From positions 11,773 through 75,772 of the forward strand of contig JBBCIY010000012.1 of the NCBI GenBank assembly GCA_037189645.1: DNA of 64,000 nt, given 5' to 3'. Positions 1 through 8,202 of this stretch are shown here, one piece after another (the first letter of the stretch is position 1; each line of letters starts with the position of its first letter). The translations under genes were made by a program, and so were the position numbers. The notes under the pieces were generated by a model. It was not told where the DNA came from and searched no databases. It was given only the letters and a program-made list of their open reading frames with translations. The DNA comes from Taishania sp037189645. GTDB lineage: Bacteria; Bacteroidota; Bacteroidia; Flavobacteriales_D; Crocinitomicaceae.

Positions 1-867
1 CGATGTCTCTGTCTGGTCTTCTCTTGTCTCCGACTCAGTTGCTGCATCTGCTTCCGATACAATGCTTTCAGCTTCACCTGCTTGTTGTATTTTTGGGGTA
101 TCGCTTATTTCTTCCTGCCCACTTTTTGTCTGTTCTTCTGCTATTCCGGGTTCCTGTATTTCTTTGTTATCCGGCAGCGTCTGTTCTGTTATACCGCTCC
201 CTGCTGTCTCATGATCAGCTGTTACCGAAGAAAGTCCTTCATCCTTCATCTGGTCTTGCTGTACTGTCTCTGTTTCCGGCGCTTCCGATTGCGTTGTTTG
301 CTGATCGGCAGCAGCTTCAGAATGTTTCGTATTGATAGCTACATTGTCAAATGTGTGAGTTGTTTTATTATAGGTGAACTTGTTTCGATAAATGGTTGTC
401 CTGTGATTGCTGAATGAAATGGATACAGAGACCGAGGTGCCGTTCGGAGTCAGCCAGACCAGCAGGTAATCAGAAGTAAACCGTTTTCCTGGATCAACAT
501 AATAAACGAGCTGTGTTTGTTTTTTTACGGTATCAAGTCCTTTGAATGTACGTGTGTGGTCATCTGGTTGCTGCTCCAGGAACCTCTGAAGGAGCATACG
601 CAGTTCCATGAGCTGCTGCTTTGTTGCCCGTTGAATTTTTTTTTGTGTAACATCCACACCCAAAGCAGAAAGTTCTCCCAATAACTCTTCTGTCTCCGGA
701 TCCCGGGAAGGTTGAACAGGCAAAGTCTCATTCATATGCGGCCCACCTGTATTTTTCCCGTTTCCAGCCCCTTCATTCCAGAAAGCATCCGTCCGGGCTC
801 GTTGGTAGAACTCTTCCATTCCTTTCAATAAAGGAGCCTGCTCTGTGTGAAATGTTTTTTCGCTCAT
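1..867 (-). CDS. Partial eCIS-associated protein with Glu/Thr/Gln-rich tail (C-terminus off the edge)
   Basis: The frame starts at an ATG ending at 867 and stays open for 289 codons to the window edge, so the C-terminus is missing. Residues about 1-115 are hydrophilic and helical-looking. Residues about 115-185 read as a compact beta-rich domain with many aromatic and Thr/Ser residues. From about residue 190 the chain becomes a low-complexity Glu/Gln/Thr/Ser linker. I do not recognise the family. Its promoter shares a conserved 60-bp block with the two AAA+/effector units to its right, so I infer that it belongs to the same injection-system regulon, either as a structural or tape-measure-like protein or as another cargo protein. 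Function is unknown. Confidence 0.7.
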   Translation of the reverse strand, partial: MSEKTFHTEQAPLLKGMEEFYQRARTDAFWNEGAGNGKNTGGPHMNETLPVQPSRDPETEELLGELSALGVDVTQKKIQRATKQQLMELRMLLQRFLEQQPDDHTRTFKGLDTVKKQTQLVYYVDPGKRFTSDYLLVWLTPNGTSVSVSISFSNHRTTIYRNKFTYNKTTHTFDNVAINTKHSEAAADQQTTQSEAPETETVQQDQMKDEGLSSVTADHETAGSGITEQTLPDNKEIQEPGIAEEQTKSGQEEISDTPKIQQAGEAESIVSEADAATESETREDQTETS

Positions 868-888
868 TAAAGTTATGCTTCAAACAGC

Positions 889-951
889 TTTAAATGTTCT
901 AAAAAACAGGAACACTGGCAAGGACACGAAAGCAAGTTCTTGGACGTCAAA
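889..951 (-). promoter_or_regulatory. Shared eCIS promoter block, copy 1
   Basis: On the plus strand, GGACAC at 922-927 and GGACGT at 942-947 start exactly 20 bp apart. A block TTTAAATGTTCTAAAAAACA at 889-908 lies nearer the gene. The same arrangement occurs upstream of the ATPase genes ending at 4733 and 14575. It lies 22-80 bp upstream of the start codon at 867. The spacing of two helical turns suggests side-by-side binding of a regulator dimer; this is inference. Confidence 0.6.
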
Positions 952-1082
952 AAGGATGCAGATGGATATAAGCAAACATTATTTTAAACATAAAAAACTG
1001 AAAATAATATGCTTAACTAAAAAACAGACATTTTAAATGAGACAGGAAAGTATCAATTTCGGAAGCAATAATAATGATTTTC

Positions 1083-1398
1083 TTACCGGCTGTTTTGCTG
1101 CTGAAGCGGATCATCTAACCCAACTTCATAACAGGTTGGTTTCGCATAAAAATCAACCTCAAGATAAGTTAAGCTAAAATTACCATTTATACGTCCAGTA
1201 GAATATTAAATCCGAAATATAAAAGTTGCGTAACATAATTGTATTCAGACAATTTGGTTTTTCAAATGTGGATGAATACCAGTAAGTTGATGTATCTGCT
1301 ATAACCTCCTCATTAACATTATACTGATGTACATAATGTAAACTATCTAATATTATAATTGTTTCTGTTTTTAACTTTGTTCTGATACGCACTGGTTA
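1083..1398 (-). pseudogene. Decayed small gene, two frames
   Basis: A frame from 1398 to 1180 encodes about 70 residues of protein-like sequence rich in Tyr, Asn and Ile, without an ATG start (first candidate GTG at 1392). A second frame, open from about 1210 to a stop at 1083, continues with protein-like sequence (a FSLTYLEVDFYAKP stretch) ending in DDPLQQQNSR. Joining the two frames near 1200 gives one continuous polypeptide, so I read this as a frameshifted, start-less gene remnant. It may be an old immunity or accessory gene left between effector modules. Family unknown. Confidence 0.4.
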
Positions 1399-1498
1399 TT
1401 ATGTACTTCCAACACGCTTTTCTCCTCTTCACACTCAATAAAATAAACAGTAGATAAGCAACAGACAGGGTATATTCAAGCCATAACAGTTCATATTT

Positions 1499-1972
1499 TT
1501 ATCTTTTTAGTACATATTCTCCCGCATCCAGTTCAAAATCGCTGTCAATAATGGCAGAATCAGCCGTTACTCCATAAATACACCGAAAAACAGTATCCTT
1601 TGTATACTCCCCTGTCAGATTATTTACAAATTGGAAATCATGGAATATAATTTCACATCGATCCCAATCTCTTTTATTCTGCCAATCTTTTTTATAGTCA
1701 TTTCTCCTAAGATTTCGAAATTCATATTTTCCCTGAAACGAAACTTCCCCCAAAAGATTCAAATAGTAATAAGAATAGGTACTATCGTTTATAAGTTGAA
1801 AATATTCTAAACGAATTGGAGGGCTTGTATTAATACCTTTAAGGTTACGCTTATAGATGCCAAGGATTGGATTTTCCGGGCATTCCCAATCGTCACGGTA
1901 ACTTGGGTCATCTACTAAAAAACAACCTGACATTAAAAAAATAACAGAGAGTATACATATTACTTTTTTCAT
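1499..1972 (-). CDS. Small lipoprotein, candidate immunity protein for the upstream effector
   Basis: The ATG at 1972 gives a 157-residue protein with a lipoprotein signal peptide: a basic start, a hydrophobic core and a lipobox ending LMSGC near residue 17. A GTG at 1975 is an alternative start. The mature part is acidic and aromatic with several Tyr/Asp clusters, and shows no recognised domain. It starts 5 bp after the stop of the peptidoglycan-binding effector gene and is therefore probably co-transcribed with it. A membrane-anchored periplasmic protein directly behind a protein with a wall-binding domain fits the layout of an immunity protein against a periplasm-acting toxin. That role is inferred from position and localisation only. 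Confidence 0.7.
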   Translation of the reverse strand: MKKVICILSVIFLMSGCFLVDDPSYRDDWECPENPILGIYKRNLKGINTSPPIRLEYFQLINDSTYSYYYLNLLGEVSFQGKYEFRNLRRNDYKKDWQNKRDWDRCEIIFHDFQFVNNLTGEYTKDTVFRCIYGVTADSAIIDSDFELDAGEYVLKR

Positions 1973-1977
1973 CACAT

Positions 1978-3324
1978 TTATTTTTTATTATAATAATCAA
2001 GTCCTTTAAAATCGAGCAACACATCCTTAACAGGAACTTTCCATTCATATTCTACATAAGTTGTACCAAAAGGCGTCTCAAATCCCTCTAACCTGTCGAA
2101 AGAAACTTTGTTACGAATGCCAGAGTCAGGCGTATATTTATCAGTTGCTTTTACCATAATATATTTTCCTTTTATTGTGAAAAAATATTCCATTCCCCCT
2201 CTAAAGAATTCACCCCAGCGAGCATTCAGGATAGAGTTAACATGTATTCTGACAGACTCAAAAGTAGTTTTTGCCCTATTATGATAACCTTGTACATAAG
2301 GGTACACTACTCCTTCTTTAACCTTACCATCTTTTATTTCATTATAAAATTGTTCATAAGCATATGCAGTTGTAGTACTTTTCATCAAATCTTTGGTCAT
2401 TTGGTGATTCCTGGTAAATATACGTATTTCTTCTCCTTTTCCGGTGGCAAATTCCATCAGTAAAATAGCAATAGTTTCTTCGGTACTACGCACAAAGGCC
2501 TGTTGTTTTTCACCTTCAGTCATATCTATTAACTGCTGCATAGCATCAGGTTTATTTAATCTGTCGGCTAAAGATAACATCGTTGCTGCCCCAGAAGATA
2601 AGAGTGTCATAAATATCCTTGATTCTTCGCTATTTAAATAGCTAAAATCAACACTTTGAACATAGTCTGCCAATTCACTAAATGATGGTTTTTTTTCCAA
2701 AGAATGATACCAATTCCAAAAATGCTTTATTGCATTAGCATCGTTAGGTTTTCTTTTTCGGATGGCTTTATTAATGAGTTCTATAGCAAACATCTCATTT
2801 TCATCGAAGCTCATTGTTTCAATTTTGAATACCAATGTATCCAGCTTTTCAATCGTTTCCGGACCGACCACTCCATTGGCACCACTTTTAAGTCCATAAT
2901 CTTTCTGGAATTCAGATACAGCTACTTTGGTTTTGGGACCAAAATCTTTTTCTTCTTTTAATGGCTCATAGCCAGGCTGATCTTTGTAAATAAGGTTCAA
3001 GGCTTTTTGTATCAGTATTACATAATCACCTGTCGAACCTTCTCCTATATAATGCCCCTGCCCATTGTCAAATTTTGTTCCTCGATTTAAGCTGTAATAA
3101 AGCTGTTTGTTATTTTTAAACAGAGCTGATTTTAGTGTTTTTTCAATTTCATTTTTTCGGGATGGTGGCTCTATCTTCGATAATTCCTCTATTTTATTTC
3201 CCCTCTCTTCTTCACCCGATGCCTCCATATTCCCTCCCCACCAATGATCATTCGTCATCCGCAATCGCTCACCAGCTGCTATTTCAGATTGCTTTGTTTT
3301 GTTATGTGGGGCTTTTTCGTTCAT
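1978..3324 (-). CDS. Candidate eCIS effector with peptidoglycan-binding domain
   Basis: The product has 448 residues. Residues 1-60 are charged and look disordered, with no signal peptide. Residues about 97-165 match a PG_binding_1-type fold, including the typical alternation of LIQKALNL, FGPKTKVAVSEFQ and VVGPETIEKL. Residues 165-300 are helical. The C-terminal 150 residues form a separate aromatic, mixed alpha/beta domain that I do not recognise and that could be the toxic part. The start codon overlaps the stop of the AAA+ gene by one base (TGATG), implying translational coupling. No Sec signal in a protein with a wall-binding domain suggests delivery by the contractile system rather than export. 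The effector role is inferred. Confidence 0.65.
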   Translation of the reverse strand: MNEKAPHNKTKQSEIAAGERLRMTNDHWWGGNMEASGEEERGNKIEELSKIEPPSRKNEIEKTLKSALFKNNKQLYYSLNRGTKFDNGQGHYIGEGSTGDYVILIQKALNLIYKDQPGYEPLKEEKDFGPKTKVAVSEFQKDYGLKSGANGVVGPETIEKLDTLVFKIETMSFDENEMFAIELINKAIRKRKPNDANAIKHFWNWYHSLEKKPSFSELADYVQSVDFSYLNSEESRIFMTLLSSGAATMLSLADRLNKPDAMQQLIDMTEGEKQQAFVRSTEETIAILLMEFATGKGEEIRIFTRNHQMTKDLMKSTTTAYAYEQFYNEIKDGKVKEGVVYPYVQGYHNRAKTTFESVRIHVNSILNARWGEFFRGGMEYFFTIKGKYIMVKATDKYTPDSGIRNKVSFDRLEGFETPFGTTYVEYEWKVPVKDVLLDFKGLDYYNKK

Positions 3325-4733
3325 CAGAGGGTCTTATTTTCTTTCACCAGTTCACGCCTGATCCCGTTTTCGATCCATTCGTAATTGAGCTGATAAGTAG
3401 CGTTCTTAAGCGCGAACAGGCAGGAAAGCTTCAGGATATTGGCAATATTCGCACCAGAGAATTCCATACTGGCAAGCTTTTCTATGCTGATGGACGGGTC
3501 ATACGAAAAGGGAGCGGGAAGCAACGTATTCCACAGCCGCTTTCTTTCCTTTTCCTTCGGCAGGGGGAAATAGATAATGGACTGAAATCGCCGGGTCATG
3601 GCCGGGTCAATGTTGTCCTTGAGGTTAGTGGCTAAAATTGTAAGTCCCTGGTGTTCTTCCATCCGTTGCAAGAGGTAGTTGACCTCCAGGTTCGCCCATT
3701 TGTCCTGGGAAGAATTGATCTTTGTCCGTTTGCTGAACAGTGCATCCGCTTCGTCAAAGAAGAGGATCCAATCTTTTCCCTGCGCCCGGTCAAAAAGACG
3801 GGCGAGGTTCTTCTCTGTTTCACCAATATATTTGGAAACGATCATGGAAAGATCTACGCGAAACACATGCTTGTTGTACTTTTTACCGATGAGTTTCGCG
3901 GTCAGTGACTTCCCTGTTCCGGGCGGGCCGTAGAAGAGACAGGGGTAAGAAACACCGAATACTTTGCCCGCCTGCAGGAGGTCTTTTCCATGCTCTACCC
4001 AAAGCATCAGCTCTCTGATGTGTTTTTCCGTATGCTCATCCAGGATCAGGTGCTCCCATCCCATTTCAGTCGTCACCAGCCTGGCGGGAAATGAACTTCC
4101 GTAATCAGGCCTGGGCTCATATCCTGACTCAAGATAAAACAGGTATTCTTTCGCAATAACTGGTATTTTATTCAACTCATTGTCAGCACCGTGATCAATA
4201 GTTGAAGATTCAAACGTAACGATACCGTCCTTTACAAGCGCATTGCTGTTGAGGGTCAGCTTGTGAAAAAAAGTATGTGTCTTGTCTGTTCCGGCGAGAA
4301 GAAACAAAATGGTCTGCCGGGTGATCGTATAATTGTAGAAAAGAGGATCTATAAATCCTCCGAATTCCGGGTACAACAGTTTAAGATGATTATTCTTATC
4401 CCTCATTTTTTCTGTCAGCGCTTCCGGGGAAACATGCGGGATGACACTGCATATCAACAATAATCTTCCCATCGCATCAAGATCAAATTTTCTGATGATC
4501 TGGTTATAAGAAGAACGATCATCAGAAATAACCGGCGGGGGATGGTCACCGAACGAAAAGAAAGTTCCATCCTTCAGCTCTTCAATGCGAAAGTCTATCA
4601 CCTGCAGCAGCCAGTCTATTTCTGTAATGACCACTTCGGTAAGAGAGGCTATTTCCTGAATACCCGGAATTTCAATTGTTCGGTTGTAACGCAAATCGCC
4701 TGTAAACTCCCGTTGTTCGTGCTTGTATTCCAT
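3324..4733 (-). CDS. AAA+ ATPase, Afp15/Pvc15-like (copy B)
   Basis: This 469-residue protein has an N-terminal helical domain (1-225) typical of ATPases found in contractile injection clusters and a C-terminal AAA+ domain. The Walker A GPPGTGKS is at about 269-276, Walker B ILFFDEAD at 323-330, sensor 1 ATN at 368-370 and the arginine-finger region RRF at 381-383. In Afp/PVC systems this ATPase is needed for particle assembly, but how it acts is unclear. It is a close paralogue of the ATPase at 13169-14575. It sits first in an operon with the PG-binding effector and the small lipoprotein, under the shared promoter block at 4764-4826. I infer that the copy is dedicated to loading or folding its coupled cargo. 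Confidence 0.9.
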   Translation of the reverse strand: MEYKHEQREFTGDLRYNRTIEIPGIQEIASLTEVVITEIDWLLQVIDFRIEELKDGTFFSFGDHPPPVISDDRSSYNQIIRKFDLDAMGRLLLICSVIPHVSPEALTEKMRDKNNHLKLLYPEFGGFIDPLFYNYTITRQTILFLLAGTDKTHTFFHKLTLNSNALVKDGIVTFESSTIDHGADNELNKIPVIAKEYLFYLESGYEPRPDYGSSFPARLVTTEMGWEHLILDEHTEKHIRELMLWVEHGKDLLQAGKVFGVSYPCLFYGPPGTGKSLTAKLIGKKYNKHVFRVDLSMIVSKYIGETEKNLARLFDRAQGKDWILFFDEADALFSKRTKINSSQDKWANLEVNYLLQRMEEHQGLTILATNLKDNIDPAMTRRFQSIIYFPLPKEKERKRLWNTLLPAPFSYDPSISIEKLASMEFSGANIANILKLSCLFALKNATYQLNYEWIENGIRRELVKENKTL

Positions 4734-4763
4734 CCTGCTGTGAAAATAGTGTTAAATAAGACA

Positions 4764-4826
4764 TTCAATGTTCGGAAAAACAAGAGAAGAAGTCAAGGAC
4801 ACGAAAACATCTTTCAGGACATCAAA
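4764..4826 (-). promoter_or_regulatory. Shared eCIS promoter block, copy 2
   Basis: On the plus strand, GGACAC at 4797-4802 and GGACAT at 4817-4822 start exactly 20 bp apart. The gene-proximal block TTCAATGTTCGGAAAAACA lies at 4764-4782. Both elements match the copy upstream of the other ATPase gene almost base for base while the bases between differ. It lies 31-93 bp upstream of the ATG at 4733. The rest of the 228-bp gap (4734-4961) shows nothing else recognisable. Confidence 0.65.
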
Positions 4827-4961
4827 TTTGAAGTTTTCAGGAAAAATTCTTTAAAAGAAGAAATAAAATACACTAATTAACAATCAGTTAAACAGTTATT
4901 CTTAAAAAAGAAAACGACATCAATCCGAAGACATTATCCCATTTTTAAATATTCAATGATA

Positions 4962-5156
4962 TCACCTGCAATTTTTACAACAATTTGCTAAACCATTTTC
5001 AATGACTTTGAAAATCACTTTTGGTATTTCCTTATGAAATGAAAGTGAAGTTGTTGTTTTCTGAATATTTGGGGAAATAGTAGTTGCATTTGTAATGTTC
5101 ACATTTACAACAATTGCAACTAAAACAAACAACAATATTTTGATAAGCAACTTCAT
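4962..5156 (-). pseudogene. Truncated duplicate of the colicin D-like toxin N-terminus
   Basis: This 64-residue frame starts MKLLIKILLFVLVAIVVNV, a signal peptide, and continues for some 40 residues clearly similar to the start of the toxin encoded at 5628-6176 (compare FKVIENGLANCCKN with FKVTENDLANSCKN). It stops right after that, where the toxin continues into its catalytic part. The two DNA segments are also visibly similar. The ATG overlaps the stop of the preceding gene by four bases (ATGA). It is most likely the stump of a second toxin cassette whose C-terminal half was lost. A functional secreted peptide cannot be excluded. Confidence 0.6.
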
Positions 5157-5617
5157 TGTTTAAGAATTTCTTGAGCATTCATATTCGTTTTTAAGAACGG
5201 TAATTCAAGTGGTGATTTTCTTTCAAAAATTATAGGAAAACGTTTTAGAAAGTCAGCGTTGCTGAACTCTTCATACTTCTTAATACTTCCAATAAAATAG
5301 CCGTTTAATTCATAGCTACAGAAAGCATAATTGAAGTTGCCGTTACATTCAAAAAAACGATTAATAAAAATTGTGAGTTTCTTTAAATCTTCTTCAAAAG
5401 TGTCTTTGTAAAAAACCAGTTCAGGAATACCAATAGATAATTCTTCAAAATCAGATTCATCGGCATCAATAATTGACAATAAAACTTGTTTTCCTGAAAA
5501 TATTTCAGATGTGTTTTCTCCTTCAGATAAGCCAAGCTTATTCAAACAAAACTCTATTTCTGATTTTGAAGATTTTGTTTTGGGGGCTATTAACGATATA
5601 TCAAAATATTCTGGCAT
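5153..5617 (-). CDS. Candidate immunity protein for the colicin D-like toxin
   Basis: The ATG at 5617 (MPEYFDIS) gives 154 residues. An upstream in-frame start at 5674 would overlap the toxin gene and is unlikely. The protein is acidic, cytoplasmic, without a signal peptide, and has mixed alpha/beta character. It follows the toxin gene by 10 bp, the usual place for the cognate antidote. The family is not recognised; acidic immunity proteins commonly cover the basic active site of nuclease toxins, which would suit a tRNase partner. The function is inferred from position and composition. Confidence 0.6.
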   Translation of the reverse strand: MPEYFDISLIAPKTKSSKSEIEFCLNKLGLSEGENTSEIFSGKQVLLSIIDADESDFEELSIGIPELVFYKDTFEEDLKKLTIFINRFFECNGNFNYAFCSYELNGYFIGSIKKYEEFSNADFLKRFPIIFERKSPLELPFLKTNMNAQEILKQ

Positions 5618-5627
5618 AACATTTAAT

Positions 5628-6176
5628 TTATTTGACTGCTCCTGTAGACAATAGGTATTTAATTTGATCCGCACTTAATTTCCAACCACCAACTAAATTG
5701 CCGCTTATGTCGGTCATAACATTTAAACCTGTGCTTGGATTATAGTAGTGTAATACTTGTTGTGTCCCTCTGTAGGTTCCTTGAATCGGAGTTAATCCTT
5801 TCATATGAGTTCTTAACACCCCTTCAAATTCACCAGCCATCGCTTTGCTCCAATTTCCTGTTACTCCAAAATCCTTAGCATGGCGACCAAACATATGCTG
5901 TAAAGTCCGTTGTTCGACATTGAGTACCCCCTTAGCGGCAACTGCCTCAATTCCTTTACCCCAATCTCTATAATCTACTAAATCCCATTCATTTTTACAA
6001 GAATTAGCCAAATCATTTTCAGTAACCTTAAAACTTGTTTTTGCTATCGTATTTTGAGATGAAAAAGATATTGTTATCTTGTGAACATTGGGAAATATAA
6101 TAGATGCATTCACTACTTCTACATTAGTAACAAGTGAAACGAAAACAAACAGCAATATTTTAATAAACAACTTCAT
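5628..6176 (-). CDS. Colicin D-like nuclease toxin with its own signal peptide
   Basis: The start at 6176 (MKLFIKILLF) is supported by the parallel start of the truncated twin at 5156; an earlier ATG at 6203 is possible. Residues 1-24 form a Sec signal peptide ending near VNAS. After a spacer, the last 100 residues read as a colicin D-type toxin domain, recognisable from QHMFGRHAKDFGVTGNW, GTYRGTQQVLHYYNPSTGLN and GGWKLSADQ. Colicin D cleaves tRNA-Arg anticodon loops, so the natural target would be cytoplasmic. A signal peptide on such a toxin is odd unless the product is secreted and then taken up by another cell. The domain call comes from remembered family patterns and should be checked by profile search. 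Confidence 0.65.
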   Translation of the reverse strand: MKLFIKILLFVFVSLVTNVEVVNASIIFPNVHKITISFSSQNTIAKTSFKVTENDLANSCKNEWDLVDYRDWGKGIEAVAAKGVLNVEQRTLQHMFGRHAKDFGVTGNWSKAMAGEFEGVLRTHMKGLTPIQGTYRGTQQVLHYYNPSTGLNVMTDISGNLVGGWKLSADQIKYLLSTGAVK

Positions 6177-6223
6177 TCTACTTCTCCTTTTTACAAAAAG
6201 CACTATTATTTGGAACTAATACT

Positions 6224-6598
6224 TTAATCAATCCAATCAATATGGCTTAAATCAGGTTTCCCTTTAGACTCTTTCATATCAGTCAGAGCTTGGTCAGCCA
6301 AACTCCTGACCCTTTGCCAAATTTCGTGGCTTTTAAAAGACTCTAAATCCGATGTTTCATTATTTCGTACCGCCATACTCATCAGGTTAAAACAACGAAC
6401 TATTGATGCTATGGATTTCTTATCTACTAATTCTGCTTCAATTATTTGTGGTAATAATAAAAAAGCATCCTCAAATGCAGCAATAACTTCGTCTTGTACG
6501 ATTACAAAATCAGGTAAATAACTTTGTTGTTCTTCATAAGTACTTGCAAGAAGTCTCAAGCTTTCAACTAATGATTTATATTGAAATTCTACTCTCAT
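6224..6598 (-). CDS. Candidate immunity protein for the displaced toxin tip
   Basis: This 124-residue, helix-rich, acidic protein has no signal peptide. It begins 12 bp after the stop of the displaced toxin tip (6611-7798), the usual antidote position. Residues 20-95 look like four amphipathic helices with regularly spaced Leu/Ile/Val. The family is not recognised. The reading frame is intact although the toxin upstream is frameshifted, as expected if immunity is kept for protection against siblings. Confidence 0.55.
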   Translation of the reverse strand: MRVEFQYKSLVESLRLLASTYEEQQSYLPDFVIVQDEVIAAFEDAFLLLPQIIEAELVDKKSIASIVRCFNLMSMAVRNNETSDLESFKSHEIWQRVRSLADQALTDMKESKGKPDLSHIDWID

Positions 6599-6610
6599 AA
6601 TTTTTCAGAT

Positions 6611-7798
6611 TTAAGGATTAACAGGAATTCTCACCGTTCCTGAACCAGAAGAAACCTTCCAATATGGTGCGCCTCCAAAGTGCCTTGAAGTCCCAGGATG
6701 ATATTGTATCATACGACCAGTAAAGTCAGTTCCTGTTTTGTTCATTTCTCGCAATACCCACCCACCATTTGGATTGGTAGTGCTTCTTCTCATCACATCA
6801 TTAACCCATCCGCTCGAATTTCCTAATAGATTTTTAACTTGATCAAGAGATTGTCCCTCAAGTAATTGAGGATTGGTCATCACATCATCTACACCTCTTA
6901 ATGCAGTTCCTACCCCCTTAGCGGCATCCACCGTACTTACCGCAACTGCCTCTGTTTCCAAATTTAATCCTTTTTTTATTGCTGCCGCTTCAATCTCTGC
7001 ATTTTTTTACCTTGCAGAGCCATTAATTCTTCCTTACTCATTGTCTGCAAGCCTTTCAAGGCATTCTCGCTAAGCTTATTCAGATCTGTAGTTACTCCCA
7101 TGAGCTGTTCCAGTTTTGCGGGATCCTTTACGCGTCCGAGTAATACAATAAGTTCGTCAGCCGAATTGGCTCTCAACAGGAGATTGTTTAACAATACAGT
7201 GTCTCCACCTGATTTATCCAGCAGCGTTATTACCTTCCTGAAATCGCCGGTACTTTCCATTAATTTCAGCAAAGCTTTACCATTGTTCCCGGTAAGCGTC
7301 AACGCTCTTTGCAAGTCAGCAGCGTTATCCACAAAATTGATCATAATGCGTAACTCATCCGGCCTCATACGTGTTGCAATGTCGGTGGCAAGTTTCATGT
7401 CGCCTTTGGCAATCGTTAACAGCTTGTTAGTAACCTTAGCGTCAGCGGTAAGCTTAGAGAGCGCTTTAAATGCCTTGTATGAGGTGCTGCTTCGGTAAAT
7501 TGATTTAATTAGCTTCCACTCGGCAAATACGGAAGTACCGAGTAGTACGATCCCGTCGAACATCATACCTTCCCTTTCTGCTGTTGATATATCCTGACGG
7601 GTAGAGTGATAGAAATATTTTGCTGCTGTACCCAAGCTCCAAAGAGCTACTAAACGCCCAAGCCATTTTAGCAGCTGCTTACCGATTGCTTTCAATAATT
7701 CTTTTCCTTCTTTCCAGGCTTGTTTTACCAGTTTAAGCTCTTCAGGGTCAGCAATGATTTTATTCCAGGAGCGCTGTACAATAATCAGAAATTGCTCG
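6611..7798 (-). pseudogene. Displaced (orphan) toxin tip of the DUF4157 effector, frameshifted
   Basis: From 7798 downward the frame repeats the stalk/tip junction of the intact effector (QRSWNKII-DPEELKLVKQ), then diverges into a different tip. That tip has a hydrophobic stretch (WLGRLVALWSLGTAA), a long Leu-rich helical pretoxin, and a final domain with GGWVLREMN, TGRMIQYHPGTSRHFGG and GSGTVRIPVNP that looks like a polymorphic toxin module. The frame breaks at seven T (plus strand) at 7002-7008: one extra A on the coding strand would join LMALQGKK to NAEIEAAAIKKGLN and keep the frame open to 6611. No start codon precedes the junction, so this is a silent cassette that could be expressed after recombination. 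Toxin activity is inferred. Confidence 0.7.
7699..7798 (-). repeat. 100-bp direct repeat, copy 1 (displaced junction)
   Basis: This segment matches 9255-9354 at all but three of 100 positions. It encodes the conserved residues just before the variable tip of the DUF4157 effector. Similarity drops away sharply at both ends, so it marks the cross-over point for tip exchange. Confidence 0.9.
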
Positions 7799-7817
7799 TA
7801 ATTGGAAAAGATTATAA

Positions 7818-8200
7818 TTACTTTAATTCTGAATCAATACAGTCAGATATTTCTTGTATTACATTCCAATCAATATTTATGTCTTTTTGCTCTACTTCTT
7901 CTATTAAGCGTATTTCCTGCTGATTTAATCCAGGGTCATATCCATCTCTTTCTTCTTTTAAGCGACAAAATCTTATAAACCAATAATAGCGATTATAGAA
8001 AATGTCTTCTATACTTAAATTTTCTTCGAAGTTAATGTTGGGCAATAAAAATGTAAGCAGTATATAGGACTTCAATGAAGTTCCAATGGAATCATTGGAC
8101 AATTCATTAGAATCAATTGAATGTTTTAAAGCTATAGCTTTTATCTCAGAATCCTTTTTTTTATCTCGTCTAACAAGAGCTCAGTGTCTATTTTTTTCAT
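7818..8200 (-). pseudogene. Frameshifted small cytoplasmic gene, probable orphan immunity gene
   Basis: An ATG at 8200 opens MKKIDTELLLDEIKKR and then hits a stop. The run of eight T on the plus strand (8155-8162) is one base short of joining it to the downstream frame, which continues as KDSEIKAIALKHSIDSNELS and on to a stop at 7818. The joined product would be about 128 residues, acidic and helical, without a signal peptide. A TTG-started short product from 8102 is possible. It lies between the SUKH gene and the displaced tip, so it was probably the antidote of a lost cassette. The break may be real decay or a homopolymer sequencing error. Confidence 0.5.
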
Positions 8201-8202
8201 AT

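Noticed and set aside
7002..7008. Programmed ribosomal frameshift at the A7 tract
   Set aside because: The gene has no start codon and is a displaced cassette, so a selected recoding site is unlikely; kept only as an alternative in the finding.
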